The translations under genes were made by a program, and so were the position numbers. The notes beneath the pieces are model-generated. The model was given only the letters and a program-made list of their open reading frames with translations, was not told the DNA's origin and did not search any database. From an uncultured Granulosicoccaceae bacterium (GTDB lineage Bacteria > Pseudomonadota > Gammaproteobacteria > Granulosicoccales > Granulosicoccaceae): a stretch of DNA of 51,923 bases. This document shows, piece after piece, positions 1 to 8,058 of this stretch. The stretch spans positions 1 to 51,923 of the forward strand of contig CALGJU010000225.1 in assembly GCA_937928685.1 (NCBI GenBank). The letters are read 5' to 3'. Position 1 is the stretch's first letter, and each line of letters starts with the position of its first letter.

Positions 1-785
1 GGCCAGCCGTAGTTTTGCCCGACGACAATCCGGTTGAGTTCATCGCCGCCTTTAGGGCCATGTTCGTGAGCCCAGATCTCACCGGTGACGGGATGCCTCT
101 CCATGCCTTGAGGATTGCGATGCCCCCACGACCAGGTTTCAGGAGTCGCACCAACGGTATTGACGAAAGGGTTGTCACCCGGCACACGGCCGTCATCGTG
201 CAGTCGAAATATCTTGCCCCGGTAGTTGTCAAGTGACTGTACTTCATCGCGACCACCGCGGTCTCCCACAGTTAGATAGACATAGTGGTCATTATCAAAT
301 GTGATCCTGCCACCGTAGTGTCGTCCGGCTCGATAGTTTGGCAGTGCCTTGAACAAGTGTTGCTGATCAACCAGTTGATGATTTGTTATCTTTGCTCGCA
401 TCAACGCTGTGTTAGCACCTTTGCCTGGTTCTTGCGCAGCTGCCGGGGAGGAATAGGAAAGGTAGATCCAGCCATTGCTTTGATAGTCAGGGTGAATCGC
501 CACGTCAAGCAGGCCGCCTTGTCCGCCTGTAGCGACATCCGGTACTCCTGTGATTGGTTCCGGGTGAAGGTTGCCATCTGCCTGCAGTAACCTGAGCGAT
601 CCACTTCGTTCGGTGATAAGCATTCCTCCGCCAGGCAGGGCGGCAAGACCCCAGGGAGTACTTAAGCCGCTGGTGATTGTTTCTATCTCATAAGTCAGTT
701 TTTCTGATCGTTCTATGTCTGCAGAAACGTGGGATACGCCAGTGGCTAGAAACAGGTAAAAGAGCAGGGTGAGTAGACGCTTCAT
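1..785 (-). CDS. PQQ-dependent sugar dehydrogenase, secreted (3' part missing)
   Basis: The frame is open from an ATG at 785 to the window edge, about 261 residues, so the C-terminal part lies outside. A signal peptide (KRLLTLLFYLFLATGVSHVSA) is followed by the features of the soluble aldose sugar dehydrogenase / YliI beta-propeller family: STPWGLAALPGGGMLITER, GGQGGLLDVAIHPDY, HYGGRITFDNDHYVYLTVGDR, WSWGHRNPQGM and EHGPKGGDELN. Family members are periplasmic and oxidise aldoses using PQQ; the HYGGR and GHRNPQG motifs lie in the active-site region. The gene is transcribed away from the downstream peroxidase-related gene. Substrate cannot be told from sequence. Confidence in family is high. 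Confidence 0.9.
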   Translation of the reverse strand, partial: MKRLLTLLFYLFLATGVSHVSADIERSEKLTYEIETITSGLSTPWGLAALPGGGMLITERSGSLRLLQADGNLHPEPITGVPDVATGGQGGLLDVAIHPDYQSNGWIYLSYSSPAAAQEPGKGANTALMRAKITNHQLVDQQHLFKALPNYRAGRHYGGRITFDNDHYVYLTVGDRGGRDEVQSLDNYRGKIFRLHDDGRVPGDNPFVNTVGATPETWSWGHRNPQGMERHPVTGEIWAHEHGPKGGDELNRIVVGQNYGW

Positions 786-912
786 AGTGTGAGTGCCGGG
801 TTGGTTTAGCAGTGGTAGATTGAAGATATTACCGTTGATTAAACACGCTTCGGAAGGTTCCGGCAATATTATTATCGATGTGTTGAACTTCGGGTTTCCT
901 GACGTGTGGGGA

Positions 913-942
913 CTTGATCCGCTCGCTGACGCGTCGGTTTCC
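913..942 (+). repeat. dispersed intergenic repeat, copy 1 (diverged)
   Basis: The core CTCGCTGACGCGTCGG is shared with copies at 7883-7913 (same strand) and 20685-20715 (opposite strand). This copy differs by a G for A before the core and has a shorter, changed 3' end. It lies between the sugar dehydrogenase and the peroxidase-related gene. Confidence 0.6.
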
Positions 943-1033
943 AGCTCTGTCAGATGGGTACTGTCGCTGATTGCCAAAGTGAACGGTTGATAAGGTAGAC
1001 TCTCAGCTACTCTATCACCCACTGGAAAATTCT

Positions 1034-1600
1034 ATGAGCCATCCGATCAGTCGCTTCCCGGTACCTGAAATTAGCTCACTGCCAAAAGACATGCAGGAGC
1101 GGATTCTGGCGGTGCAGGAGAAAGCCGGCTTTGTTCCCAATGTATTTTTAGCATTGGCGCACCGGCCTGCTGAGTTTCGGGCGTTCTTTGCCTACCATGA
1201 TGCATTGATGGAAAAGGAGAGTGGATTGAGTCTTGCTGAGCGCGAGATGATAGTGGTGGCTACTTCAGGGGCTAATCAGTGTTTGTACTGTGTGGTCGCA
1301 CATGGTGCGGTGCTTCGGATCAGAGCTAAAAACCCATTGATAGCGGATCAAGTGGCAATCAACTATCGTAAAGCGGATATCACTGACCGTGAACGTGCGA
1401 TGCTTGATTTTGCCATGAAGGTTTGTGACAGCGGTGCGCGTGTGGATGCTACCGACTATGAAACGCTGGCCACACACGGGTTTTCTGAGGAAGACGTGTG
1501 GGACATTGGGGCGATTACCGGTTTTTTCGGTCTTTCAAATCGAATGGTCAACGTGATGGGTATGCGACCGAACGATGAGTTTTATTCAATGGCTCGATAG
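1034..1600 (+). CDS. peroxidase-related enzyme, AhpD/carboxymuconolactone decarboxylase fold
   Basis: A 188-residue cytoplasmic protein with no signal peptide. The central motif ANQCLYCVVAHGA (Cys83, Cys86, His90) is the CxxCxxxH redox centre of AhpD-like proteins; the preceding SLAEREMIVVATSGAN is typical of the 'uncharacterised peroxidase-related enzyme' subfamily. AhpD relatives use the two cysteines for peroxide or alkylhydroperoxide reduction or as a thiol-disulfide relay. The ATG has no strong ribosome-binding site. The gene stands alone: the next gene starts about 310 bp downstream. The physiological reductant and substrate are unknown. Confidence 0.85.
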   Translation: MSHPISRFPVPEISSLPKDMQERILAVQEKAGFVPNVFLALAHRPAEFRAFFAYHDALMEKESGLSLAEREMIVVATSGANQCLYCVVAHGAVLRIRAKNPLIADQVAINYRKADITDRERAMLDFAMKVCDSGARVDATDYETLATHGFSEEDVWDIGAITGFFGLSNRMVNVMGMRPNDEFYSMAR

Positions 1601-1912
1601 GCTTGCAGTTCTTAACTGCGCTCTTAGAAAATAGTCGTTGGTTTAAGTTTTTGAGGTAGCAGATTCAGGGGTAGAAAGTTCATCTATGAGGTGGCTATAC
1701 AATAAGATTTATATCTTATGTTTAGAGCGTTCACTTATTTTTCACTCGGCAATCACTGCCGGAACACTCTTTGTTCACGGCATGTAGTTGAGCTTGAGTT
1801 GATCATGGGCGTAGCATTTGTCGTTGGCAAATGGCTGATCAAACAACAGTGTCGAAAGTCTATGGATAGAGGCGCTTGTTGGCATTCAACCTCGTGAACA
1901 TAAGGAACTCTC
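1601..1912. other. intergenic region upstream of the fasciclin gene
   Basis: No convincing gene. A 6-bp stem (GCAGTT, loop CTT, AACTGC; 1605-1619) directly follows the peroxidase-related gene but lacks a T-run, so it is at best a weak terminator. The rest is AT-rich and presumably holds the promoter of the fasciclin gene. The AAGGAA ribosome-binding site lies about 1902-1907. Confidence 0.4.
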
Positions 1913-3040
1913 ATGATAACTAAAGGCTCGAAGCGCACGCTCATTGCAGCTTTCTCTTGTATAGCACTTTCAACATTGGCACTAAACAGCACTGCTGTTG
2001 CACAAACGGTTACTGTTAACACGTCAGTGTGTATCGATACCGATGGTGACGGCTGGGGGTGGGACGGTGTTAAGTCCTGTCGTATTGATACGTTCATACC
2101 AGTGAAAGGTGAATGTATAGACATCGACGGTGATGGCTGGGGATGGAATGGTCTTGACTCTTGCCGGCCTGCTGCCGTAACACCGGTGCATCCGGCCCCC
2201 GCCGCTGGTAATCTGGTGCAAACAGCTGTAGCTGCAAACAATTTTTCAATACTCGCTACCGCTCTTCAGCTCACTGGTCTGGATTCAGTGTTGAGTGACG
2301 ATAGTACTGATTTCACAGTATTTGCACCCAATGACCAGGCATTCGAGCAGCTTGGAACTGATGCAATTAATGCGTTAATTGCTGATCCGTCGGCACTGCA
2401 GCAGATATTGCTGAATCATGTTTTGCCTGGCCGTATTGATTCCGCCACAGCATTAAGTGCAGTGGGTTCTGCAGTTGATAATGCCGGTGGCGCAAAGCTG
2501 GCGCTATCTATAAATGACGGTTCGCTGTACGTGAATGCCTCAAAGGTGATAGCGACAGACATAAATGCCAGTAACGGGGTAATACATGTGCTTGACCGTG
2601 TAATACTTCCACGTCCACTCACAGTCGCCAGTGGCACTATCGTTGATGTCGCGATTGCCAATGGGAGTTTCAATACATTGGTAGCTGCTTTGCAGGCGAC
2701 CGGGCTAGACGCGGTGCTTGCTGATGCGCAAGCGGAATTCACGGTGTTCGCACCGACAGATGATGCCTTTGCCGCACTGGGCTCCGATACCATTGCTGCA
2801 CTGTTGTCGGATACTGATACTCTATCTGACATATTGCTCACGCATGTAATCGCGGGTGCGTCTGTTGATTCAACGACAGCGTTGTCACTTACCGGCGGAT
2901 CAGTAGACACTGCCAGCGGGGCGACAGTCAGCCTATCGGTTCGAGGTCATGAGTTGTACGTGAATAATTCGCAGGTGATTATTGCGGATATTGTTACGGA
3001 TAACGGGATTGTCCATGTGATTGATGCTGTTATTCAGTAG
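1913..3040 (+). CDS. secreted protein with two fasciclin (FAS1) domains and two DGDGWGW motifs
   Basis: 375 residues. A signal peptide ends near TAVAQ (about residue 31). Two copies of a Cys-bounded motif follow, CIDTDGDGWGWDGVKSC (40-56) and CIDIDGDGWGWNGLDSC (68-84). The DxDGDG part resembles calcium-binding loops, and the paired Cys suggest disulfides. Two FAS1 domains follow (about 101-235 and 238-375), each with the DFTVFAPNDQAF / EFTVFAPTDDAF and GVIHVLDRVI / GIVHVIDAVI hallmarks. FAS1 proteins mediate adhesion or matrix binding at the cell surface. AAGGAA precedes the ATG. A strong bidirectional terminator follows. A close relative of the Trp motif recurs in the DUF11 protein at 36621, which suggests a shared extracellular role. 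Confidence 0.88.
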   Translation: MITKGSKRTLIAAFSCIALSTLALNSTAVAQTVTVNTSVCIDTDGDGWGWDGVKSCRIDTFIPVKGECIDIDGDGWGWNGLDSCRPAAVTPVHPAPAAGNLVQTAVAANNFSILATALQLTGLDSVLSDDSTDFTVFAPNDQAFEQLGTDAINALIADPSALQQILLNHVLPGRIDSATALSAVGSAVDNAGGAKLALSINDGSLYVNASKVIATDINASNGVIHVLDRVILPRPLTVASGTIVDVAIANGSFNTLVAALQATGLDAVLADAQAEFTVFAPTDDAFAALGSDTIAALLSDTDTLSDILLTHVIAGASVDSTTALSLTGGSVDTASGATVSLSVRGHELYVNNSQVIIADIVTDNGIVHVIDAVIQ

Positions 3041-3052
3041 TCAGGTCACAAT

Positions 3053-3103
3053 GTAGTAAAAGTGGCAGGGCCGCGAATGCTGGCTCTGCCACTACCGTTT
3101 TTT
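3053..3103. terminator. bidirectional rho-independent terminator between fasciclin gene and pyc
   Basis: A 12-bp stem with one mismatch (AGTGGCAGGGCC 3061-3072 with GGCTCTGCCACT 3082-3093) is followed on the + strand by six T at 3098-3103. On the - strand an A-rich flank (GTAGTAAAA) supplies the U-run. It serves the converging fasciclin and pyc transcripts. Confidence 0.9.
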
Positions 3104-3104
3104 A

Positions 3105-6100
3105 CTACGCTTCAGCGGTTTCGCTAAGTTTTACCAGCAGATCTTTAGCATCAATCTGATCGCCAGTTTTAACTAACAGCTCGCTCACTACGCCAGATGC
3201 TTCGGCATAGATTGCGGTTTCCATCTTCATTGCCTCGATCGACAATAGCACATCACCCGCTTCAACCTTCTGACCGGCGCTGACGTTCACAGTTGAGATA
3301 ACACCGGGCATGGGCGCACCCACCTGAAGTTTGTCTTCAAGGTCAGCTTTGGCTCGTGTGACATTGCCACCAGGTGCACCGTGGATACGATCAGGTACCT
3401 GGATTGAGCGCGGTTGGCCGTTCATTTCAAAGAACACTCTGACCAGACCCTTCTCATTTGTTTCACCAATGGCTACACATCGCACCACCAGTGTTTTGCC
3501 TTTTTCAATTTCAATTAGCAGTTCATCAGCTACTTTGATGCCATAGAAGTAAACCCGGGTAGGTAATACACTGGTGGGACCATACTCATTCTGCGCCCCG
3601 ATAAAATCGGTGAACACTTTCGGGTACATATTGTACGAGGCCAATTGCTGTTCAGTGATGTCCTGCTGTAGCGTTTCTTCAAGTTCCTTTTTGGTCACTG
3701 GCAGATCAACCGGTGGGATCGAGGCACCGGCGCGTTCAGTCAACGGTGCTTCGCCTTTCAGCACTTTGTTTTGCAGTGTTTCCGGCCAGCCTTCAGGGAT
3801 CTGGCTTAGTTCACCTTTCATTAGAGAGACAACGGAATCGGGAAACGCAATTTCTTTGTCAGGATGCTCTACATCTTCAACCGTTAAGTCTTGACTCACC
3901 ATCATCAACGCTAAGTCCCCCACGACCTTTGAAGAGGGGGTTACTTTGACAATATCGCCAAGCATTTTGTTAACGTCTGCATAGGTTTGTGCTACTTCAT
4001 GCCAGCGGGGGGCAAGTCCAAGTGAGCGTGCTTGTTCTTTAAGATTGGTAAATTGACCACCTGGCATTTCGTGCAAATAAACTTCAGAGGCCGGGCTTTT
4101 CAGGTCGCTTTCGAATGCCGCGTACTGCGCTCTTACAGACTCCCAGTAGAACGAGATTTTTTGAATCGCGTTTTGATCAAGCTGAGGGTCTCGTTCATTG
4201 CCCTCAAGTGCTGCGACTATAGAGCCAAGACAAGGCTGCGATGTACCACCCGATAAGGCGTCCATGGCGGCATCTACCGCATCAACACCGGCTGATATCG
4301 CTGCGAGTACGGTGGCTGCCGAAATGCCAGAGGTGTCGTGTGTATGAAAGTGCACCGGTAAGCTTACCTCCTGACGCAACTCTTTAAACAACACCTGTGC
4401 AGCAGCCGGTTTCATTAAACCGCCCATGTCTTTAATACACAGAATATGTGCGCCCGCTTTTTCAAGCTCTTTGGCCATATCGATGTAGTACTTGAGATGA
4501 TACTTGGGCTTGGCATCGTTCAGCATGTCACCGGTATAGCAAATGGCTGCCTCGCACAGTTTGTCTTCCTCAAGCACGGCGTCCATTGAGACACGCATGT
4601 TGTCTATCCAGTTAAAACAGTCAAACACACGGAACAGATCAACGCCGCCCGCGGCAGCTTGTTTAACAAAGTGCTTAACCACATTGTCTGCATAGTTGGT
4701 ATAACCCACACCATTTGCGCCGCGTATTAATGCCTGTAATAAAATGTTAGGCGCGCGTTCTCTTATAAGTTCCAATCGTTCCCACGGATCTTCGGTTAAA
4801 AAGCGCATGCTCACATCAAATGTGGCGCCGCCCCAGCACTCAAGTGAAAGCAGCTGTGGCAGTGATTTAGAATAAGCTGCTGCTACATTGACAATGTCAT
4901 ACGTTCGCATGCGTGTGGCAAGCAACGATTGCGGTGCGTCACGCATGGTGGTGTCGGTGATTAATACTTGTTTTTGCTCTCGCATCCACTTAGCAAAAGC
5001 CACAGGCCCGTCTTTGTCTAATCGTTGTTTGGTGCCGTCAATGACAGGCAAGTCAAACCATGGCGCTTCCATCAGTTTGTCATCGCTACGAGGTTTTACC
5101 CGATCGCGTGCATCCGGATGGCCATTGACGGTGACATCGGCAATGTAGTGCAATAATTTGGTTGCCCTGTCTTTGCGTTTTACCTGCTCAAAAAGCTCGG
5201 GCGTGGTGTCTATAAACTTAGTGGTATAGGTGTTATCGAGAAACTTCGGGTGAGTGATAATGTTTTCAAGGAAAGTTAAGTTGGTAGCGACACCGCGAAT
5301 TCTGAATTCGCGCAAAGCACGATCCATACGTTTGATAGTCTCTTGCGGCGTAGGCGACCAGGCAGTGACCTTTTCAAGTAATGGATCATAAAAGCGATTT
5401 ATCACCGCACCGGAGTAGGCGGTACCGCCATCGAGTCGAATACCAAACCCCTGCGCACCACGATAAGCTGTGATGCGACCATAGTCCGGAATGAAATTCT
5501 GTTCCGGGTCTTCTGTGGTAATGCGGCACTGCATTGCATGGCCGTTCAGCTTGATGTCTTTTTGGGGTGGCACACCGGATTCCGGCGTACCAATGACTTC
5601 GCCACTTAACAAATGTATTTGCGCTTTGATGATATCAATGCCGGTCACTTCTTCGGTGACGGTATGTTCTACCTGTACCCGCGGGTTCACTTCAATAAAG
5701 TAAAACTCTTCGGTTTCAATATCCATCAGAAATTCGACGGTACCAGCACCCTTGTAGTTACTGGTAGCACCAATCTTTAGTGCGTAGTCTGCGATTTCCT
5801 GACGTTTGGCATCGCTTAGGTACGGTGCCGGTGCGCGTTCAACCACTTTCTGGTTGCGTCGTTGTACCGAGCAATCCCGCTCAAACAAATGCACAATATT
5901 GCCGTGGGTATCGCCGAGTATTTGGGCTTCGACATGGCGGGCGTTTTCTACCAGCTTTTCAAGATAGATCTCATCCTTGCCAAATGCAGCCCGCGCTTCG
6001 CGTTTGGCTTCTTCTACTTCTGTATCCAGATCGGCTTCAGAACGAATAACCCGCATGCCGCGACCGCCGCCACCCCATGATGCTTTCAGCATAATCGGGT

Positions 6101-6581
6101 AGCCTACTTCTGCAGCCATCTTTTTGATGGTGGGTAAATCATCGGGAAGTGGGGCTGTGGCGGGTACCACCGGCACTCCTGCCTTTATGGCCAGGTTGCG
6201 AGCGGCTACTTTATTGCCCAATGAGCGCATTGTGTCAGCGCTCGGGCCGATAAACAGAATGCCAGCCTCATCGCAGGCATCAACAAATTCCGGGCTCTCT
6301 GACAGCAAACCATAGCCTGGATGAATCGCGTCAGCGCCCGAGAGTTTGGCGACGCGCAGCACTTCTTCAATGGACAGATACGATTCGATCGGACCCATGT
6401 CTTTTTCAAGGTGCGGGCCGCGGCCAACGCAATAGGCTTCATCTGACTTGAATCGGTGCAGCGCGAGTTTGTCTTCTTCCGCCCAGATGGCGACAGTTTT
6501 GATGTCGAGCTCATTAGCGGCGCGAAAAACGCGGATAGCGATTTCCGAGCGGTTGGCGACGAGTATCTTATTTATGGCCAA
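3105..6581 (-). CDS. pyc: pyruvate carboxylase
   Basis: 1158 residues, the full length of single-chain pyruvate carboxylase. It catalyses ATP- and biotin-dependent carboxylation of pyruvate to oxaloacetate (anaplerosis). Biotin carboxylase comes first (KILVANRSEIAIRVFRAA; ATP-grasp loop WGGGGRGMR; EVNPRVQVEHTVTE), then the carboxyltransferase domain (TDTTMRDAPQSLLATRMR; metal-site HFHTHDTSG) and a C-terminal biotinyl domain with EAMKMET, target lysine Lys1119. The only reasonable start is a TTG giving AINKILVANR. A promoter candidate ends about 30 bp upstream. The cistron is single and ends in the shared terminator. Confidence 0.97.
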   Translation of the reverse strand: MAINKILVANRSEIAIRVFRAANELDIKTVAIWAEEDKLALHRFKSDEAYCVGRGPHLEKDMGPIESYLSIEEVLRVAKLSGADAIHPGYGLLSESPEFVDACDEAGILFIGPSADTMRSLGNKVAARNLAIKAGVPVVPATAPLPDDLPTIKKMAAEVGYPIMLKASWGGGGRGMRVIRSEADLDTEVEEAKREARAAFGKDEIYLEKLVENARHVEAQILGDTHGNIVHLFERDCSVQRRNQKVVERAPAPYLSDAKRQEIADYALKIGATSNYKGAGTVEFLMDIETEEFYFIEVNPRVQVEHTVTEEVTGIDIIKAQIHLLSGEVIGTPESGVPPQKDIKLNGHAMQCRITTEDPEQNFIPDYGRITAYRGAQGFGIRLDGGTAYSGAVINRFYDPLLEKVTAWSPTPQETIKRMDRALREFRIRGVATNLTFLENIITHPKFLDNTYTTKFIDTTPELFEQVKRKDRATKLLHYIADVTVNGHPDARDRVKPRSDDKLMEAPWFDLPVIDGTKQRLDKDGPVAFAKWMREQKQVLITDTTMRDAPQSLLATRMRTYDIVNVAAAYSKSLPQLLSLECWGGATFDVSMRFLTEDPWERLELIRERAPNILLQALIRGANGVGYTNYADNVVKHFVKQAAAGGVDLFRVFDCFNWIDNMRVSMDAVLEEDKLCEAAICYTGDMLNDAKPKYHLKYYIDMAKELEKAGAHILCIKDMGGLMKPAAAQVLFKELRQEVSLPVHFHTHDTSGISAATVLAAISAGVDAVDAAMDALSGGTSQPCLGSIVAALEGNERDPQLDQNAIQKISFYWESVRAQYAAFESDLKSPASEVYLHEMPGGQFTNLKEQARSLGLAPRWHEVAQTYADVNKMLGDIVKVTPSSKVVGDLALMMVSQDLTVEDVEHPDKEIAFPDSVVSLMKGELSQIPEGWPETLQNKVLKGEAPLTERAGASIPPVDLPVTKKELEETLQQDITEQQLASYNMYPKVFTDFIGAQNEYGPTSVLPTRVYFYGIKVADELLIEIEKGKTLVVRCVAIGETNEKGLVRVFFEMNGQPRSIQVPDRIHGAPGGNVTRAKADLEDKLQVGAPMPGVISTVNVSAGQKVEAGDVLLSIEAMKMETAIYAEASGVVSELLVKTGDQIDAKDLLVKLSETAEA

Positions 6582-6611
6582 AGCGTGGGGTTCCGGTTTT
6601 GAGGAGGCAGT

Positions 6612-6641
6612 ATTCTACCGCGTTTGGCTTGTGTTTGTCCG
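6612..6641 (-). promoter_or_regulatory. candidate sigma70 promoter of pyc
   Basis: On the - strand, -35 CGGACA (6636-6641) and -10 TAGAAT (6612-6617) are separated by 18 bp. The predicted start of transcription lies about 25 bases before the TTG start codon. Matches are 4/6 and 5/6. Confidence 0.45.
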
Positions 6642-6871
6642 TCGGTGCTGAGCGTGGGGCAGTTGTTGTTTGCTTGCCTCGTTTTAAGGTATGGCATTTT
6701 GCTGTGCCCAACGGGAGCGGCGCGCCATCCATGGCGTTTTCCATGCGCAGTCGGGGTTGGCGGAGGGCTTTTTCTATCGCAAAAACTAACGAAAAAGTGT
6801 TTTCACGGCATTAGCGTCGATCGCGTGTCTACGCCTTTTTTTGAAATAATCTGCCGCATGGCCAGACATCA

Positions 6872-7687
6872 CTAAAAATCAAATTCACTCCAGACCGGAG
6901 CATGATCAGAGGGTTTTTCCATTCCCCGGATATCGTAATCCATGCCGCTGTCCACCAGGCAGTCTGTGAGTGGTTTGGTTGTAAGCAAGTGGTCAATCCT
7001 GAGTCCGCTCTTCGGTTCACGATCAAAGCCGCGTGTGCGGTAGTCAAACCAACTTAAAAACTCTTTCGAATCGGGATACTTCACCCGGTAGGTATCGTCT
7101 AAACCAAACGCGCTTAGTGTTTCGAACCATTCGCGTTCTTCTGGTAGGAAGCTTACATGGCCTGTGCGAAGCCATGTTTTTACACTGTTTGCGCTGATGC
7201 CGATGTCTTCATCGACCGGTGCTATATTGAAGTCACCAATTACAGCGAGGGGTTGATCGTTTTTATACTCTGCATGCAGAAGCTTGGTTAGGCCTTTGTA
7301 GAAATTTTCTTTGTCGGGAAACTTGGTGGGGTGATCACGCTTTTCGCCATTGGGGAAGTAGCCGTTCATGACGGTGATTTTTTTGCCACTGTTGGTGGTA
7401 GTTGTGCCTGTGATTAAACGACGTTGTGAATCATCGGTATCACCAGGCAGGCCTTTGACGACGGATTCGAATGGGGTTTGTGACATTAGTGCCACGCCGT
7501 AGTGCGTTTTTTGACCGTGGTATTCTACGCTGTAGCCAAAATCCTGGATGATCTCCAACGGAAACTCTTCGTCGGTGACTTTGGTTTCCTGTAGGCCAAT
7601 GATGTCTGGCTGGTGTTTCTCTATCAGTGCTTCCAGCTGATGAAAGCGCAGGCGTAGACTGTTGACATTAAATGATACGATTTTCAT
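6872..7687 (-). CDS. xthA: exodeoxyribonuclease III (AP endonuclease)
   Basis: 271 residues, close to the 268 of E. coli ExoIII. The enzyme cleaves at abasic sites and removes 3' blocking groups in base excision repair. Visible active-site elements are Asn7 in SFNVNSLR, Glu34 in LQETKV, the MNGYFPNG loop (107-114), Asp152/Asn154 in GDFNIAP and Asp261/His262 in SDHAPV. It is transcribed towards pyc across a gap of about 290 bp that seems to hold the pyc promoter. No strong terminator was seen after it. Distance to rapA upstream is 370 bp, so it probably has its own promoter. Confidence 0.96.
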   Translation of the reverse strand: MKIVSFNVNSLRLRFHQLEALIEKHQPDIIGLQETKVTDEEFPLEIIQDFGYSVEYHGQKTHYGVALMSQTPFESVVKGLPGDTDDSQRRLITGTTTTNSGKKITVMNGYFPNGEKRDHPTKFPDKENFYKGLTKLLHAEYKNDQPLAVIGDFNIAPVDEDIGISANSVKTWLRTGHVSFLPEEREWFETLSAFGLDDTYRVKYPDSKEFLSWFDYRTRGFDREPKSGLRIDHLLTTKPLTDCLVDSGMDYDIRGMEKPSDHAPVWSEFDF

Positions 7688-7882
7688 TGGCTAGGCCTAA
7701 TTTCCGGGTGCTGACACGATGTGGTGTATTTTACCTTGCTTGTGGCTGGAAAACAGGTCAGTTTGTTTTACTGCCTTGAATAACCTGCCGGATACCTGAT
7801 GCTTCGTGCTTTGCTTCCTCAAGGTGAATCTGTGAGGTTTTACGTATGGCTCGAGCAGAGATCAATGATCTGACCAGCTGTT

Positions 7883-7913
7883 CTTGATCCACTCGCTGAC
7901 GCGTCGGGCTTCC
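7883..7913 (+). repeat. dispersed intergenic repeat, copy 2
   Basis: The 31-bp unit begins CTTGATCCACTCGCTGACG and ends CGTCGGGCTTCC. It matches the reverse complement of 20685-20715 at 30 of 31 positions. It is intergenic between xthA and rapA. Confidence 0.8.
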
Positions 7914-7918
7914 TTGAT

Positions 7919-7961
7919 CGCGGCACGTCGTAGGGCTGTAGCGAAGAGCCCCTGTGCCGCG
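7919..7961. repeat. two-tier inverted repeat next to dispersed repeat copy 2
   Basis: The outer arms are perfect 8-mers (CGCGGCAC 7919-7926, GTGCCGCG 7954-7961); the inner arms are GGGCT (7933-7937) and AGCCC (7947-7951). There is no T-run on either side, so it is not a standard terminator. It may be part of the same element as the adjacent repeat. Confidence 0.6.
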
Positions 7962-8058
7962 GAATGACATACTTAAAGTATCTTGCAAAAGTATCTAAGG
8001 TGCGACCCTATGCGCTTTCAGCGCTGCAAGCGAAGCGGCGTGAATAACAAATCGATTC

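Larger units (their letters stand above)
7688..8058. other. intergenic region xthA-rapA
   Basis: No credible gene; a 76-codon open frame on the - strand lacks family features and runs through the repeat. The region contains dispersed repeat copy 2 (7883-7913), then a structured hairpin (7919-7961), then the direct repeat AAAGTATCT (twice near 7975-7997). Confidence 0.5.

Noticed and set aside
2416-2910. Long - strand frame opposite the fasciclin gene
   Set aside because: It is an antisense shadow caused by the codon bias of the real gene; no features of its own.
7758-7988. 76-codon - strand frame between xthA and rapA
   Set aside because: It covers the dispersed repeat and hairpin; composition does not look like a protein.
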